From Epichloe hybrida (Eukaryota; Ascomycota; Sordariomycetes; Hypocreales; Clavicipitaceae), in assembly GCA_019022495.1 (NCBI GenBank), contig JAFEKR010000071.1:1-64000 (forward strand): a stretch of 64,000 bases of DNA. Direction: 5' to 3'. Shown piece by piece: positions 39,191-50,249 of this stretch (its first letter is position 1; the number at the start of each line of letters is the position of its first letter). The position numbers and the translations under genes were made by a program. Below the pieces are notes generated by a model. That model saw only the letters and a list, made by a program, of their open reading frames with translations. It searched no databases and had not been told where the DNA came from.

Positions 39191-39300
39191 AGTGGGTTAC
39201 AAATGACGTAATATACTAACTATCCAATCAGACTAGGAAGGACCCACAACTAACCCTAATCATCCAATCAGACAAGCAAGGACCCATAAAAGACCCACTT
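39190..39300. repeat. Small inverted-repeat unit with two internal CCAATCAGAC boxes
   Basis: AAGTGGGT (39190-39197) and ACCCACTT (39293-39300) are perfect 8-bp inverted repeats 95 bp apart. Between them ATCCAATCAGAC occurs twice (about 39222-39233 and 39262-39273), each followed by an AGGACCCA-like segment. It could be a MITE-like insertion, an internal hAT end, or a duplicated promoter element. Confidence 0.45.
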
Positions 39301-40239
39301 TTTGATATAGCTTATATTAATTCTAAATAATAACCGTATTATTTTAAATCTAGTAAATTTAGCTTTTTATACTCTTTTTCTACTCTTTTTTTAGGAAATT
39401 TTACTATAAAATTAATTATTTTATTTTATAAAACTTATTTCTTATATATTAAAGTATTAAATAGAGATAAATTAGGTATTATATAAGTATTATAAGCTAA
39501 TTATACTTTAAATTCCTTAGATTACTTAATAAATAAATAAACTACGATTTTTTTTTATTAAAATATTATTTTAAAAACTAATATATAGTTTTATATTACT
39601 TATATTATACTTAAAAGCTTTTATAATAAGTAAAGCCTTTCATTTAAATAATATAAATAATATTATTTACTTATTTATTTATTTATACTATTTTTATTTA
39701 ACTTTTTATTCCTAAATCACTCTTTTTTAACTTTAGATTTTATAAAAGAAAAGAAAAGAATTTAAGATATTTAAAAAGAATATATATTAAATCTAAAAAA
39801 ATAACTATTATTCTAAATAAAAGTTATAATATTAATATTAAATTTAAGGTATATAAAAGTTTAATTATAGTTTCTTAATATAATTATTTAGATTTATAAT
39901 ATATTATTTTATATTATTTAAAAAGGGATATATAGGGTATTTTTTAGTAATAAAAAGTCTTATTTAAAATAATAGAAATATAATTATAAGAAAATAGATA
40001 TATAGTTAATATAATATCTTATAATATATAAAAAAAATTTAAAGAATCTAATTAACCTTATAAACTTACTATATATACCCTATACTAGAAGATATAACTA
40101 ATAGTCTAAAAGATAGGAAATTAAGATATTTAATAGTAAATTTAATAAAATACCTATTATAAAAACACTTATATTAATCTAATAGAGAAAAATCTAAAGT
40201 ATATTATAAGATATTAATATACCCCACTTTCTTTTCCTC
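39301..40239. other. Extremely AT-rich stretch, nothing recognised
   Basis: About 0.94 kb of A/T homopolymer-rich DNA with no protein reading and no clear repeats. It is probably a RIP-degraded element, identity unknown. Confidence 0.4.
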
Positions 40240-40305
40240 CTAACATTACATTACACATTACATCCAAACCCCAAATATTATATTACATTACATTACATTA
40301 CATTA
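40240..40305. repeat. ATTAC pentamer array, right edge of the hAT
   Basis: CATTACATTACA-type repeats separated by CCAAACCCCAAAT, matching the left array in unit and orientation. Confidence 0.85.
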
Positions 40306-41089
40306 CATGCTCTAGGTAATACAATACTTTAACTCCTAATAATTCGCTATGGGCACTAACTCTAGGTTATTAGATAGGTACCTAAGGTAGTTTCTTTTAA
40401 GAAGTGTTTAGTCCTAACCTACTACTATATAGAGTTACCTAGTAAGGGTAATACTTTTTTAGTGTTAATTTTAGTGTTAAAATTAAGTATAGGGGCATGC
40501 TATAAATTATATTTATATAATATAGTAACACTTTACTTTATAATATTATAATAGTAAAAAACAACTAAATTAAAAGGTTATATATTTAAATTATATCTAT
40601 GGTTTTTTTTTTATAATTATAAAGTAAGTAATATACTATAAGTCTTTATAAGATATTATAATATTATAAGTTTAAGTCTTTTATAACTATAATTCAACTA
40701 TAACACTACTATTATTACTATATATCTATAATTATGAATTAATTACTAATACTTTATATTATTAAATTTATTTATCTTTAAAGGTATAATATTTTATATT
40801 CCCTCTAGGGGCCCTCTAGGGGCCTTACTAGGGGCTACCTATAGTAAGCTATTACTTATAGTAAGCCTTTTTTTTCTCCCCCCCCCTATAAAAAGCATTA
40901 GGTAGTTAGGAGAGGTAGAAAAAAATTTCTTAACTAGTTACTAAAGAGTATTTTATGTCTAACTAATTAGAAAAGATATCTCTATAGGATAACCTTATTT
41001 TAATAAAGGGAAAGCAGGAAGCTTTGCTTTACCCTCTTGCCTTCGCCTTGCTATTACGCAAATCTCAGGCAAAGCTCCGCTTTCCCTGA
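40306..41089. other. Putative Helitron 5' segment, no coding recognised
   Basis: AT-rich to about 41000, then GC-normal. Near 40802-40825 CCCTCTAGGGG and GGCCCTCTAGGGGCC form overlapping palindromes. Near 41017-41089 two successive hairpins share GGGAAAGC...GCTTTGC arms. The expected N-terminal Rep coding was not recognised, so a deletion or a further element is possible. Confidence 0.4.
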
Positions 41090-41420
41090 TAACAAATAGC
41101 CCGGGAAACCGCTAACAAATGCTAACAGAAGCGGAGCACCAGAAGCAAATCAGTGACGGCAGCGTAGAACCCGAGGGTCCGGAGGATTCAACCTATTAGA
41201 GCCGAGATTTACTGCAACCCCCACGCACAACCGCACTCACCGCCTCGGAGCTTCGCGGCAGAAAGCGTCATTTATCCATGTCAGCCGCCTTTCCTAGGCC
41301 ATCCTTCAAGCGGGACTGGTAGACGGCGACCCTCGACTCTATTATGACCGACCGGCAAGTCCAGAAAGAATTCCATCTGCGTGAGCCTTGTGAGCTCAAG
41401 CTTGTGCCCGCTCGCCCAGC
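41090..41420 (+). promoter_or_regulatory. Leader and promoter of AP-2 mu, adjoining the transposon border
   Basis: GC-normal sequence between the Helitron 5' border and the AP-2 mu start codon, so the transposon block ends only 331 bp upstream of an essential trafficking gene. Confidence 0.45.
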
Positions 41421-42800
41421 ATGATATCTGGAGTTCTCATCTTCAACCAAAAGGGCGAGAATCTCATCTTCCGCGCCTTTCGCAACGACTGCCGGCCCCG
41501 CCTCGCCGACGTCTTTCGCATCCAAGTCATTTCGAATGCACAAGTCCGATCGCCCATCTTGACGCTTGGCAGCACTACCTTCAGTCACGTCAAACACGAA
41601 AACATCTACTTGGTGGCAATCACCAAGAGCAATGCCAATGCTGCCCTCGTCTTCGAGTTCTTGTACCGCTTGATCCAGCTGGGCAAGGGGTATTTCGGCA
41701 AGTTTGATGAAGAGGCTGTCAAGAACAATTTTGTACTGGTATACGAATTACTCGATGGTATGCGAAACATGTTGCTGCGTCTGGTTTTTCCCCCACGAGC
41801 AGGCATCGCTGACCGCCGATGAGCAGAAATCATCGACTTTGGATATCCGCAGAATACCGAAACGGACACCTTGAAAATGTACATTACCACCGAGGGAGTC
41901 AAGTCGGAAACCCGGCCCGAAGATACTTCCAAGATCACCATGCAAGCTACCGGGGCTCTGTCATGGAGAAAGGCAGACGTTCGATACAGGAAGAACGAGG
42001 CTTTCGTGGACGTCATCGAGGATGTCAACTTGCTCATGTCTGCCACGGGTGCTGTCCTACGAGCCGATGTCAACGGCCATATCGTCATGCGAGCTTACTT
42101 GTCCGGAACGCCAGAATGCAAATTCGGACTGAACGACAGACTACTACTGGATAACGATGCTCTTCTCACCCTCCCCAGTGGCAACAGAATGGGCACAAAG
42201 GCGACCAAGGCAGCAGCTGGGAGTGTCTCGCTGGAAGATTGTCAATTCCATCAGTGTGTCAAGCTGGGCAAGTTCGACACTGACAGAATCATCAGCTTTG
42301 TGCCGCCCGATGGTGAGTTCGAACTCATGCGGTATCGGGCCACTGAAAACGTCAATCTACCGTTCAAGGTCCACGCCATTGTCACCGAAGTAGGGCGCAC
42401 CAAGGTCGAGTACAGCATCGGAGTCAAAGCGAATTTCGGCCCCAAACTTTTCGCCACAAATGTCGTAGTGCGCATCCCGACGCCCCTGAACACGGCCAAG
42501 ATCATCGAGCGCGTCACACAAGGCAAAGCAAAGTATGAGCCTAGCGAGAACTGCATCGTCTGGAAAATTGGTAGATTCACTGGCCAGAGCGAATATGTTC
42601 TCAGCGCTGAGGCTCTCCTCACGAGCATGACCAATCAGCGAGCGTGGAGCCGTCCCCCCCTGAGCATGAACTTTAGTTTGCTCATGTTCACCAGCTCAGG
42701 GCTGTTGGTTCGCTATCTGAAGGTGTTTGAGAAGAACAACTACTCCAGTGTGAAGTGGGTGCGGTATATGACACGGGCAGGCTCGTATGAAATAAGGTAA
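41421..42800 (+). CDS. AP-2 complex subunit mu (clathrin adaptor medium chain)
   Basis: Cargo-recognising medium subunit of the plasma-membrane AP-2 clathrin adaptor. Exons 41421-41757 and 41827-42800; the intron at 41758-41826 (GTATGC...GCAG) is phase 1. The product is 436 aa. Longin-type N-domain about 1-140 (MISGVLIFNQKGENLIFRAF start, HENIYLVAITKSN), then a mu-homology domain about 165-436 (ETDTLKMYITTEGVKSE, SRPPLSMNF, WVRYMTRAGSYEIR end). The length and the C-terminal YEIR are typical of fungal AP-2 mu rather than AP-1 mu. It is the first gene right of the transposon block and shows no damage. Confidence 0.97.
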
Positions 42801-45800
42801 GGTCGTCTCTCTGCTACAAGAGGTCCGTTTCGACGACAGCGGCTAACGTGTGGCAGATTTTAAACTACTTGCGTCTTTCCGGGGAAAAAAAAATTATCTC
42901 ATATGATATATCCAGGCGTTAAGGATACTCGACCCGGTCGGGGGAGCGGCATTTGTGTATATAAATTGGTTCAAGCTGTTCAGCAAGCGGGATGTTGGAT
43001 GCATTTGCACGCTGAGAACCAGCCTCGCTTGTCATCTCAAGCGCAAGATGTTATTTTTTGTGCACTTCTCTGCGTAATTCAATCCAAGAACGCCGGAATG
43101 AGACGGTGCAGCTGCGGTAAATGGGTTGTATCAAAGGCGGCGAGGCGATCTGCCCAGCATCACGCAGATGCATTTCGCGATATCTACAAAAGAAGCTTAT
43201 CGACCCACGGCGTCAGACTATGTCAGCGCCGCAATAACGTTTGACGTACAGCCTATCATTTTTCATTCTGCATGCTGTGTGACGGCCGTCCTTTGTCTAT
43301 CTAGGTTTCGACACATGTCTCCGAAAAAAAAAAGGACAGATCGTTGTTGAAGGTGGTCTATTTCTCATCATCCCCGATCCGCGCCAAAAACTTCGATCAT
43401 GCAGTGATTGCTCCATGTCGCGAAAGTTCTGTCTGCAAAATCCAGAATGGGACGGGAAAACCCTCACGTCATCTCGTATCCCGCCGAGACACGCCACGCC
43501 ACTCGTGCAACAATCTGCCGAAATCACCGTGTGCTTGTTCTCATTCTTCTTTTCCGTGCTGACACGGCCTCGCATAGGTCCCCTTTTTTTTTTTCAAAGC
43601 TGCTGCGGGAACAAGACCGCTCGACCAAGAGTCTACGATCCGAAGATAGTATCTCGAAAGGGGCCAGGTGCTTCGAGGACTAATGCGTTTCTGTACTTTT
43701 CTTCACTGTCCGGACGCTGCTTCTCAATCCCACGCGGATGAACATTTGTCTGTAGGAGTGTAATTTCATCTGGGCCCCTGCGGGATGTGAGCTTCCAACA
43801 TGCTTGCTAGCAGGTGGTCTTGTTGCTTCGCCGCTCTGCAGCACAGGAGATTTTGTCGTTTGGAGGATCGAAACGGTGTACGGGTATATTGCAGGTATGG
43901 AATAGATGGGGATAAGTTAGGTACCTGACCTGCACGAACAGCACCTTGGCAAGTCTAGATACCGCTCTTGCTCTGCCATCGTGACGTTTTGTCGGTAATG
44001 TAGGCCGGACTCGTTGGGATTGGTCGTCGCACAGGATGAACTTGGGCCTCGTGGCAAATCTTGATCGTGCTTTCTCGACGTCCGGGTTGTTTTGGTATCT
44101 CTAGATTTCTCTCCTTGGGTATGGCTGAACTGCATCAGATGGATCTTGTCCATGAGGAGTCGTCGTTGGCTGTTGTTGTTTGTCGTTGCTGTTCACTTGC
44201 CGTGTACACAATCAGTTGTGCATTTCACGTAGCTAGCTGGTAGACAACGCCTCTTCTCTCGAGGGAATCACACGCGAAATCAGTTCTTCAAAGGGCTGTA
44301 ATAGGCACCATTGCTAATTTGACGCCTTGCAGGTTGAAGCACTCGTTCTACCAGCCACATTCGATTGTAATCGCTTGTTTTCACATTCACCGGCGCTTTC
44401 CAAAAACGATGGATGATACCAAACGCTGACTGATACTCATGGCAATACTTTTTAGCCACGGCACTTCTGTCTTTTTCCCCCCCTTTTTTGCCTTTTTTGC
44501 CCTTTTTCCCCTTTTTTTTTTCTCCAAAGAGAAGCCCACCTTTTTGTTGCCAATAGAACGTGCTTGTAGCCGAGACGGGTGGCGCTCCCCACACGTTCAT
44601 AACATCGTTTAAGCCGCCACTTCTGTCTTGGTTCCTTTAATCATGTGGCTATTTGTAATATTTGAACAGCGGTTTGCGTAGTCAGTCGAGTCGTATGGAC
44701 CGTGACTATGGGCAATGTGCTTGCGGTGGTGATACACATTATCATGGCGACAAACACTACGAAACATGGTTGTCGCCAAATATGGAGAATGAGCATTCCC
44801 ATGGGTGAGGTTTGCCGAGATTCGAGGTTCAGTCATTCTTTCTAAAGGCCCTTTTTCCTTCTGACAGGCTTCGGACTTCCTGCTGAACTGAGTCGCTCTC
44901 GGAATTTCAATTCCGGGGTACACCAAGTACGAAGTCAAATGCCTCGAGGGCCTTTTTTCCAGCAACTATTCCAGAGCGCTGTGGATGGTGCAGCGAAAGT
45001 AGATCCGCAGGCTTGTTTACGACGTTAGGCAGAGGTATGATTCCGGGGATACTAAAGGGGATGATTTCCTCGAATATTCTCGGGTCTGCAAATAGCTCAC
45101 ACGCCGATCATGGTTACTTCCGCCTGAGACACTATCATCGCACCAGATCTCGTCATAACATGTATCGGGATACCGAGAGACTGGTTCCTGGGTCTGCGGC
45201 GTGCAGATGATGCGAGTGGGAGCGGCATTGTGTTACGTCGATGGAGTATTGAACCATATCCTGTTCCTCAGCACACGAAATCGGCTGCTCCAGGTCTCCA
45301 ACTCCAGATATATGTAGAATAAAGATGTCATTGGGCCCTTTCCCATTGTGTGTTGCGAAGGGTTGATCACGAGAAGCTGCACGCGCGAACAACAGTTTGG
45401 AGGTCGTCAATTTCAGAAGCTAAGAATGAAAAGATCCCGAGGGGTTCGATCCAGAACGCCGGGATGCTCTATTTCCAGGGGATGCCCCAGGATTACAGAG
45501 GATTTCTATCCATGCTTGTTGGTGCAAGGACAGCGTCGTGTTGCCTAACATTATGCGATTCCCTTGGCAATATCCAGCAAGTTCAAGCAGACCCCTGTCA
45601 ACAACTTCCGAAACATTGCTGGAGGTTGTCCCCAAGTTCCTGGGGTATATTTAGTGGCGCTATCACTGGCATGGAATATTCATGGTCTTCGCTAACGGGT
45701 TCTTGCATACTCGTCACAAGCGCAAGATCGCTTAGCACTCTGGATCAGTGAGGGTTCCAGATTACACCAGGCGTTGCGCGAGATGACGGAGTTGTGTAGG

Positions 45801-46090
45801 TACTTGAATGAACTGCAACCTAAGACCGAATGCTCATCAGCAACTTTCAATTCGGGTGGGCCTATTCTGCGTGGACAGGGGCCAGGTGAGAAGCCGGCTT
45901 GGATTGACTATTAGACGAGACTTGTCCGAGTCAAGCCTTCCCGTCTCTGTGAATGTCAGTTCGCTTCTTTGACCCGTCGAGTTTGAGTGAGTCGACGATT
46001 TTCGTGTCGCGACGATATAAAAGGCACCATTTGGGATGGGCCAGCTTCTCCGCATGATGTCGACATAATACCAAAAGTCAACCACGTTGA
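42801..46090. other. Gene-poor stretch, nothing recognised
   Basis: About 3.3 kb of normal-GC DNA. ORFs of 60-133 codons occur on both strands (the longest is plus 45350-45751) but none resembles a known protein or has convincing splice partners. It contains a pyrimidine homopolymer tract at about 44478-44522 (C6-T6-G-C2-T6 pattern). Confidence 0.4.
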
Positions 46091-46159
46091 GTGCGGAGGA
46101 ATTCCTTGACGCCATTACTGCTACCCATTAGCCAGCCGCTGATGATAGCTGTTCCCGCC

Positions 46160-46613
46160 ATGTGCATTGGGCATCCTCGAAGCCACCCATGTGGACATAC
46201 CTCTATCCTTTGGAACTACTGCAGATCTTCATTATTTGACACGACGACAGGAGAGTCGACGCACTGCGGAAACATAACATTCGGACCCTATGTTAGAGAA
46301 CTCAAGTCGAGTTGCCCACTAGCAGAGTGCAAGTTCAAATCAAAGGGTGGAAACTGGGTGTGCTGCAAATGCCATCGTGGCCCAAATCAGTTGGGATGGT
46401 GTACCCAGACAGTTATAAGGCTCCGGCGGAAACTCGGCAGCGATGACGACAGTGAAAAGGAGGAAGCAGACTGTACTTGCGATCACGGATGTTGTGACGA
46501 GTGCACTGTCGTAGGTAGGTGGACTACCTCTCGAGGGGGGTGGTTTCATGATGCAGCTTTTGAGATGGCAAGTTGATGGGCTAACTAATATCTCACGTCC
46601 AGAAGACAAGTAG
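46160..46613 (+). CDS. Small Cys-rich protein of unknown function
   Basis: Reading from the ATG at 46160 (in-frame alternatives at 46091 and 46142). Cysteines and histidines are regularly spaced (HPCGHTS, WNYC, CPLAECKF, GGNWVCCKCH, GPNQLGWC, CTCDHGCCDEC), suggesting a disulfide-rich or zinc-binding fold. There is no clear signal peptide. The unspliced ORF ends at 46576, but a phase-1 intron at 46515-46602 (GTAGGT donor, GGCTAACTAAT branch region, TCCAG acceptor) would swap a poorly Cys-patterned tail for EDK-stop at 46613; I favour the spliced form. I recall similar Cys-patterned proteins in Hypocreales, with no known function. The 5' end is uncertain. Confidence 0.5.
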
Positions 46614-48397
46614 ATATCAACGCCATGTAGTAGTTCGAGTCACACAGTTGCGTTCGACCAACAAAATTGGTATCAAGGGCAGAGTGCAGAGTGAGGGCAG
46701 AAGGCCTGCTGGCTTCATTGGTTGGAGACAGTTAGCCAGAGAATAAAACTGAAGGCTTGCACGTGAGCGCCACGCGTACCGTACATCTGGCCATCAACTG
46801 GTGGCAAGTGGCTGACATCAATAGAGTCATTGGTTTTTTTACAAGTCTTTCTTCGTGATATTTACCTACATACGGAATCACCCCTCGACATTTTCCGTCC
46901 GTTCTTTTTTTTTTCTGCTTTTGCTTTTGCTTTTGCTTTTGCCTTTGCTTTTGCCTTTGACTTTGCTTCTGCGGGGCGGCTCTCATGTCATGTCGCAATC
47001 ACCACATTGTTGGTGGGGATCTGGTCCATGGCGGCCACAGCCGGGCCTGGCCGGGTATATCCACATCCATGCCAGGCACCTGGCCACCTGGCTGCAAGGG
47101 CCCCCCCCCCTGCTGCCTCCTGCTGCCTGCGCACCATGTATGTATGACTACCGACGACCGTACTCTCGTGGCTCATCATTGCGCGCAGCTGATGGCACCG
47201 TTGGCCGAGGGCCGTTCTTCCATCGCCAGCCATCGCCATCGACTGTTCAACGTTCCTTCCCAACGGCTCATTCACCAACGCCGCGCTTCCTTCCAGTTAC
47301 TCTCCTGCTTCGCCTCCCAAGTACAGGAAGGAGTCCTGCGTCTTGATCTTGGATCGTTCCTGCCACGTCCTGTTCCCTGGTCACTCCTGCATTAAACACC
47401 CAAACCGGTGCACCCTGACACGCTTTGCCGCGCCCCTGATCATATTACCCCAACTTGCGACGTTGCAACCCGATTCAAACCTCGACATTTCGTCCTCTGC
47501 TCTATTAATACTTCAGCAGCCTCCACGTTCCAATCGCTTCTGCCACATCTTGTGATTTTGCAGCTCTCGATTTCAATCTTTCAACCCATCCGCGCCAACT
47601 GGCATCGGTCACATCCTCACTTTCGCAAGTTGCAGAGCGACTCTTGAGACTTGGGCTCGATCTGTCCTGGGGCTGCGTCCGCTAGTCCTCATGTTGCAAC
47701 AGCCCCGACGATAATTTTCAGCTTACGACACTACGACAACCTTGGTAGAGCCTGGCTGGCTTGGTTCCAAGAACAGGGTCCAGACTCCACACGCAAAAAG
47801 AGTAACGCCCAGTCTCTCTCCCCCCGTTTCCCGAATCCATCCTATCCGGTCTTGTCACTCACGAGTCACAATGCCCACTTCGCTCGAGTCGTCGCGCCCC
47901 ATCATGGCTCCGTCGGTATGTTGCCGTGCCTGCGTGCCTGCAGGCTGCGTGCCTGCTTTCCTTCTCTTGCCGTCTATTTTCTTTTTGATTGTTTTTACTT
48001 CGCACATGCCTCGTCATTGTCTTGACTCGTGGTCCCCTTTCACTCTGCGTGTCTCGGCCTCCCTCTTGCACTCATTTCTCCATTTTCTTTCGGCTGGGTC
48101 GCAACATAGGCGTGCAGTCTTTCGCCAATCCGAAAGAGGCTCTACGCCGCATTACGGTTCGTGCGTACCCTGGCATTCCCGTCTTCTACCAAGCCCGTGC
48201 GATCCCGAACCTTGGCAAGTCATTATACTTATCTGGGGCTTGCCTTGTACTCTTGATCGCAAGCTATAACGTCCATCTTACTACACTACGTTCTAGTCCC
48301 TCCCTTTCCATCCTACACCTTTCATCGCGTCCCCAATATATTATACAGCGTTTTACTTTGTGTGTGTTTGACCTCTCAAATCTCCAACTAACACAGC
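46614..48397 (+). promoter_or_regulatory. Intergenic region and probable long leader of the 110-aa gene
   Basis: C/T-rich from about 47200 on, as in fungal leaders. A possible 5'UTR intron begins at GTATGT (47917) and ends at AACTAACACAG (48396), two bases before the start codon of the next gene. An upstream ATG at 47872 does not join in frame across this intron, so it would be a uORF rather than an N-terminal exon. Confidence 0.4.
46916..46970. repeat. TTTTGC/CTTTGC hexamer microsatellite
   Basis: About nine imperfect units of GCTTTT in intergenic DNA. Confidence 0.9.
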
Positions 48398-48730
48398 ATG
48401 TCTCGACGGCAGACCATGCGCTTCAGCACCTACAGCATGACACCATCCCTCACTCCCACTGTCCGAACTAATGACTCGGCCCAAGCCGAGATCCGGAATA
48501 TTGCTCTCAATCTCGACCGGATGGAAAACAAGGCTCTTTCTTCCCAACGCGTCATGCTTAGCGACGAAAAGACCGACAACATGAGCAAATTGGCTCTCGG
48601 GGCCAAACTCGAGCGCGCTCTGGACCGCCGCATGAGTAGTCAGGACGCCGTCATGCGTCCGCGTCGCAAAAATGTCACCGTCAACATCACGATTAGCGAG
48701 AAGAAAAAACTGAGCGAAAAGGTCCAGTAA
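48398..48730 (+). CDS. Small conserved-looking protein, function unknown
   Basis: 110 aa starting MSRRQTMRFSTYSM. The N-terminus is Ser/Thr/Arg-rich, the centre (about 28-85) is a charged helical block (AEIRNIALNLDRMENKAL, KLALGAKLERALDRRM), and the C-terminus is basic with KKKLSEK. There is no signal peptide or membrane segment. A CTAACACAG acceptor-like site lies immediately before the ATG. The amphipathic Leu/Ala spacing suggests a coiled coil or partner-binding helix. I recall similar short proteins in other Sordariomycetes but no function. Confidence 0.65.
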   Translation: MSRRQTMRFSTYSMTPSLTPTVRTNDSAQAEIRNIALNLDRMENKALSSQRVMLSDEKTDNMSKLALGAKLERALDRRMSSQDAVMRPRRKNVTVNITISEKKKLSEKVQ

Positions 48731-50249
48731 TTCTGAATTCTTCAATCAGGGGTCGCCAGGCAATACAGATGTGCCAATTCTGTTCTGAAGGTTGTCAAAG
48801 GCCGGAAACGCCCAGGAGGCTTGTCGATTGATCAGTAGAACGTCATTTACCTTTGAACGGCATATTAGTCATCCTTGATCAATTAGTCGAGTGGTGCTGG
48901 TTTTATCTTCTCGAAGCCGCACTCGAGGACCGACGTTTGCCCATTCACATGTGTGTGACAAAAGACTTCGTCACATTTTATTACTACAATGTGCAAGGGC
49001 AATTTGCTTACTCTGGGGCGGCTTGGCTTGAGCAAATTTGTTGCAAAGTGCAGATTTTGGGGGATCAAAGTTTACAGCGGGAGGATCCGAGAGGCACCAG
49101 CTTCTCCTATGAAACGACACGAGGGAATGCGAATTGTAGGCGGTTGGACTCTTGTTATTTCAGCATTGTCCACGGGGTTTTTTTTTTTCCTTTTTTTCTT
49201 TCCTGACAGCAGGGTCGGTTGGCGTGCAGGCCCTCTGTTGCATGATGATTGAAGCGATGGCTCGGATGTTCCCAATTATGGACATGCATCTTTGAGTGTT
49301 TTTCATGGTCCTTCTACTTCATTTCTTGTTTGCCATTCTAGCCGCATTTCTTTATATAATCAACTAAGGATATCCACAAGGGGGGAGGAATAATCACAAG
49401 ACAGACTTATTTTTCTCTTTCACGAATTCGTCTGTCTCGACAGGGTCTACAATGAGAATGATGCGATTCGCCAGGAAAAGTGCACTAAGTAAATGTCGCC
49501 AGTCTGCAAATGGGGTGCCAAGATTCCCAAAGGGTTTGGGTTTTCAAGAGTTTAATTTTCGTGAGATCATCTTCCAGACCAAACGTGCTCGGTTCCCTTG
49601 TCTCGGCTAGTTTTGTGTTCCTGAGCCTTGACAGAACCAAACACACAAAGTACACACGTACTCCTGCAGGTACTCGGTGAAATAAAGCAGCAACGCAGCA
49701 ATGCTCTGGCACCTGCCTACCGTGGTACTCAAGTACGTACCTTGGGAGGCGGGCATGTGCGGACCGAGGGCCAAAGTGTCGAAGCAAAGAAAAGATGAAG
49801 CATGTATTACAATGTAATGAAAGGCCGAGATACGCCAGATTCTGCTTCCCATGCTGTCTTTTCAGCCATCTCCCTGTCTCTTTCTCTCTCTCTGTCTTTG
49901 TCTCTGTCTCTGTCTCTGTCTGTGGTATCCTTCAAAAAGCTTGACTCTAAAGGCGACGTTCAAATTGGTCGGACCTCGTCAATCTCTGACTTTGATGTTT
50001 CGTCCAACTACTTGGGCAAGTGAGCTACACAGCCCGAGGTAGTTGAAGACTGGCCGAAGATTGGCTCAGATAGCAAAAGCCCACATTGATGCCCTCCATG
50101 CGTAATGTTCTCAGCCTCTGCTGACTTTGGCCCGGTCGAGCTCGTTCGTAGCAACAGCATCATCACCTCCTTTGCATCAAAAGGCAAGGATTTTGAAAAG
50201 AAAGAAAAAAGACACTTCTCTAATGGTTCGCCCATGATTGCGGAGCTCT
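48731..50249. other. Convergent intergenic region
   Basis: About 1.5 kb with no supported gene. It contains a T-rich run at about 49181-49200 and a CTCTGT/CTCTCT microsatellite at about 49871-49922. Confidence 0.4.
49871..49922. repeat. CT/CTCTGT microsatellite
   Basis: Imperfect CTCTGT and CTCTCT units in intergenic DNA, producing spurious Leu/Ser repeat ORFs. Confidence 0.9.

Larger units (their letters stand above)
27892..40305 (-). mobile_element. hAT-family DNA transposon, interrupted by a Gypsy element
   Basis: Contains a ten-exon hAT transposase gene (28486-38824, minus). Both outer edges carry (CATTA)n-type arrays (about 27895-28030 and 40240-40305). The flank-side heptamers AGAGCAT (27889-27895) and ATGCTCT are inverted copies of each other. 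The expected 8-bp target duplication was not found, so the exact borders are uncertain; the Helitron Rep reading stops at the left edge. About 1.4 kb of very AT-rich sequence lies between the transposase start and the right array. Confidence 0.65.
18025..41089 (-). mobile_element. Helitron (rolling-circle transposon) split by nested insertions
   Basis: Minus-strand element carrying Rep and PIF1-like helicase remnants. The 3' end reads hairpin GTGCGGC-GCT-GCCGCAC (plus 18042-18058), a 13-nt spacer, then CTAG (18025-18028) followed by T, which fits the Helitron rule of a hairpin 10-12 nt before CTRR at an A/T target. The proposed 5' end is TC at 41089-41088, preceded by A at 41090; the first 25 nt form a near-perfect hairpin. 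The span includes a Copia element (19927-26700) and the hAT/Gypsy nest (about 27.9-40.3 kb), so only about 3.9 kb is Helitron. The N-terminal Rep region was not recognised. The 3' end is well supported; the 5' end is inference. Confidence 0.75.

Noticed and set aside
27892..40305. 8-bp hAT target-site duplication
   Set aside because: I compared the flanks at both pentamer arrays and found only inverted AGAGCAT/ATGCTCT, not a direct duplication, so exact borders are left open.
45437..45460. tRNA B-box-like GGGTTCGATCC
   Set aside because: No A box or cloverleaf arms at the proper distance.
45350..45751. 133-codon plus ORF, considered as a decayed HET-domain gene
   Set aside because: No HET motifs could be recognised in any frame.
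46916..46970. Telomere-like or satellite repeat
   Set aside because: The hexamer GCTTTT is not the fungal telomere repeat TTAGGG and is short and imperfect.
47872..47916. Upstream coding exon (MPTSLESSRPIMAPS) for the 110-aa protein
   Set aside because: Joining its GTATGT donor to the acceptor at 48396 puts the downstream frame out of phase, so it fits a uORF in a leader instead.
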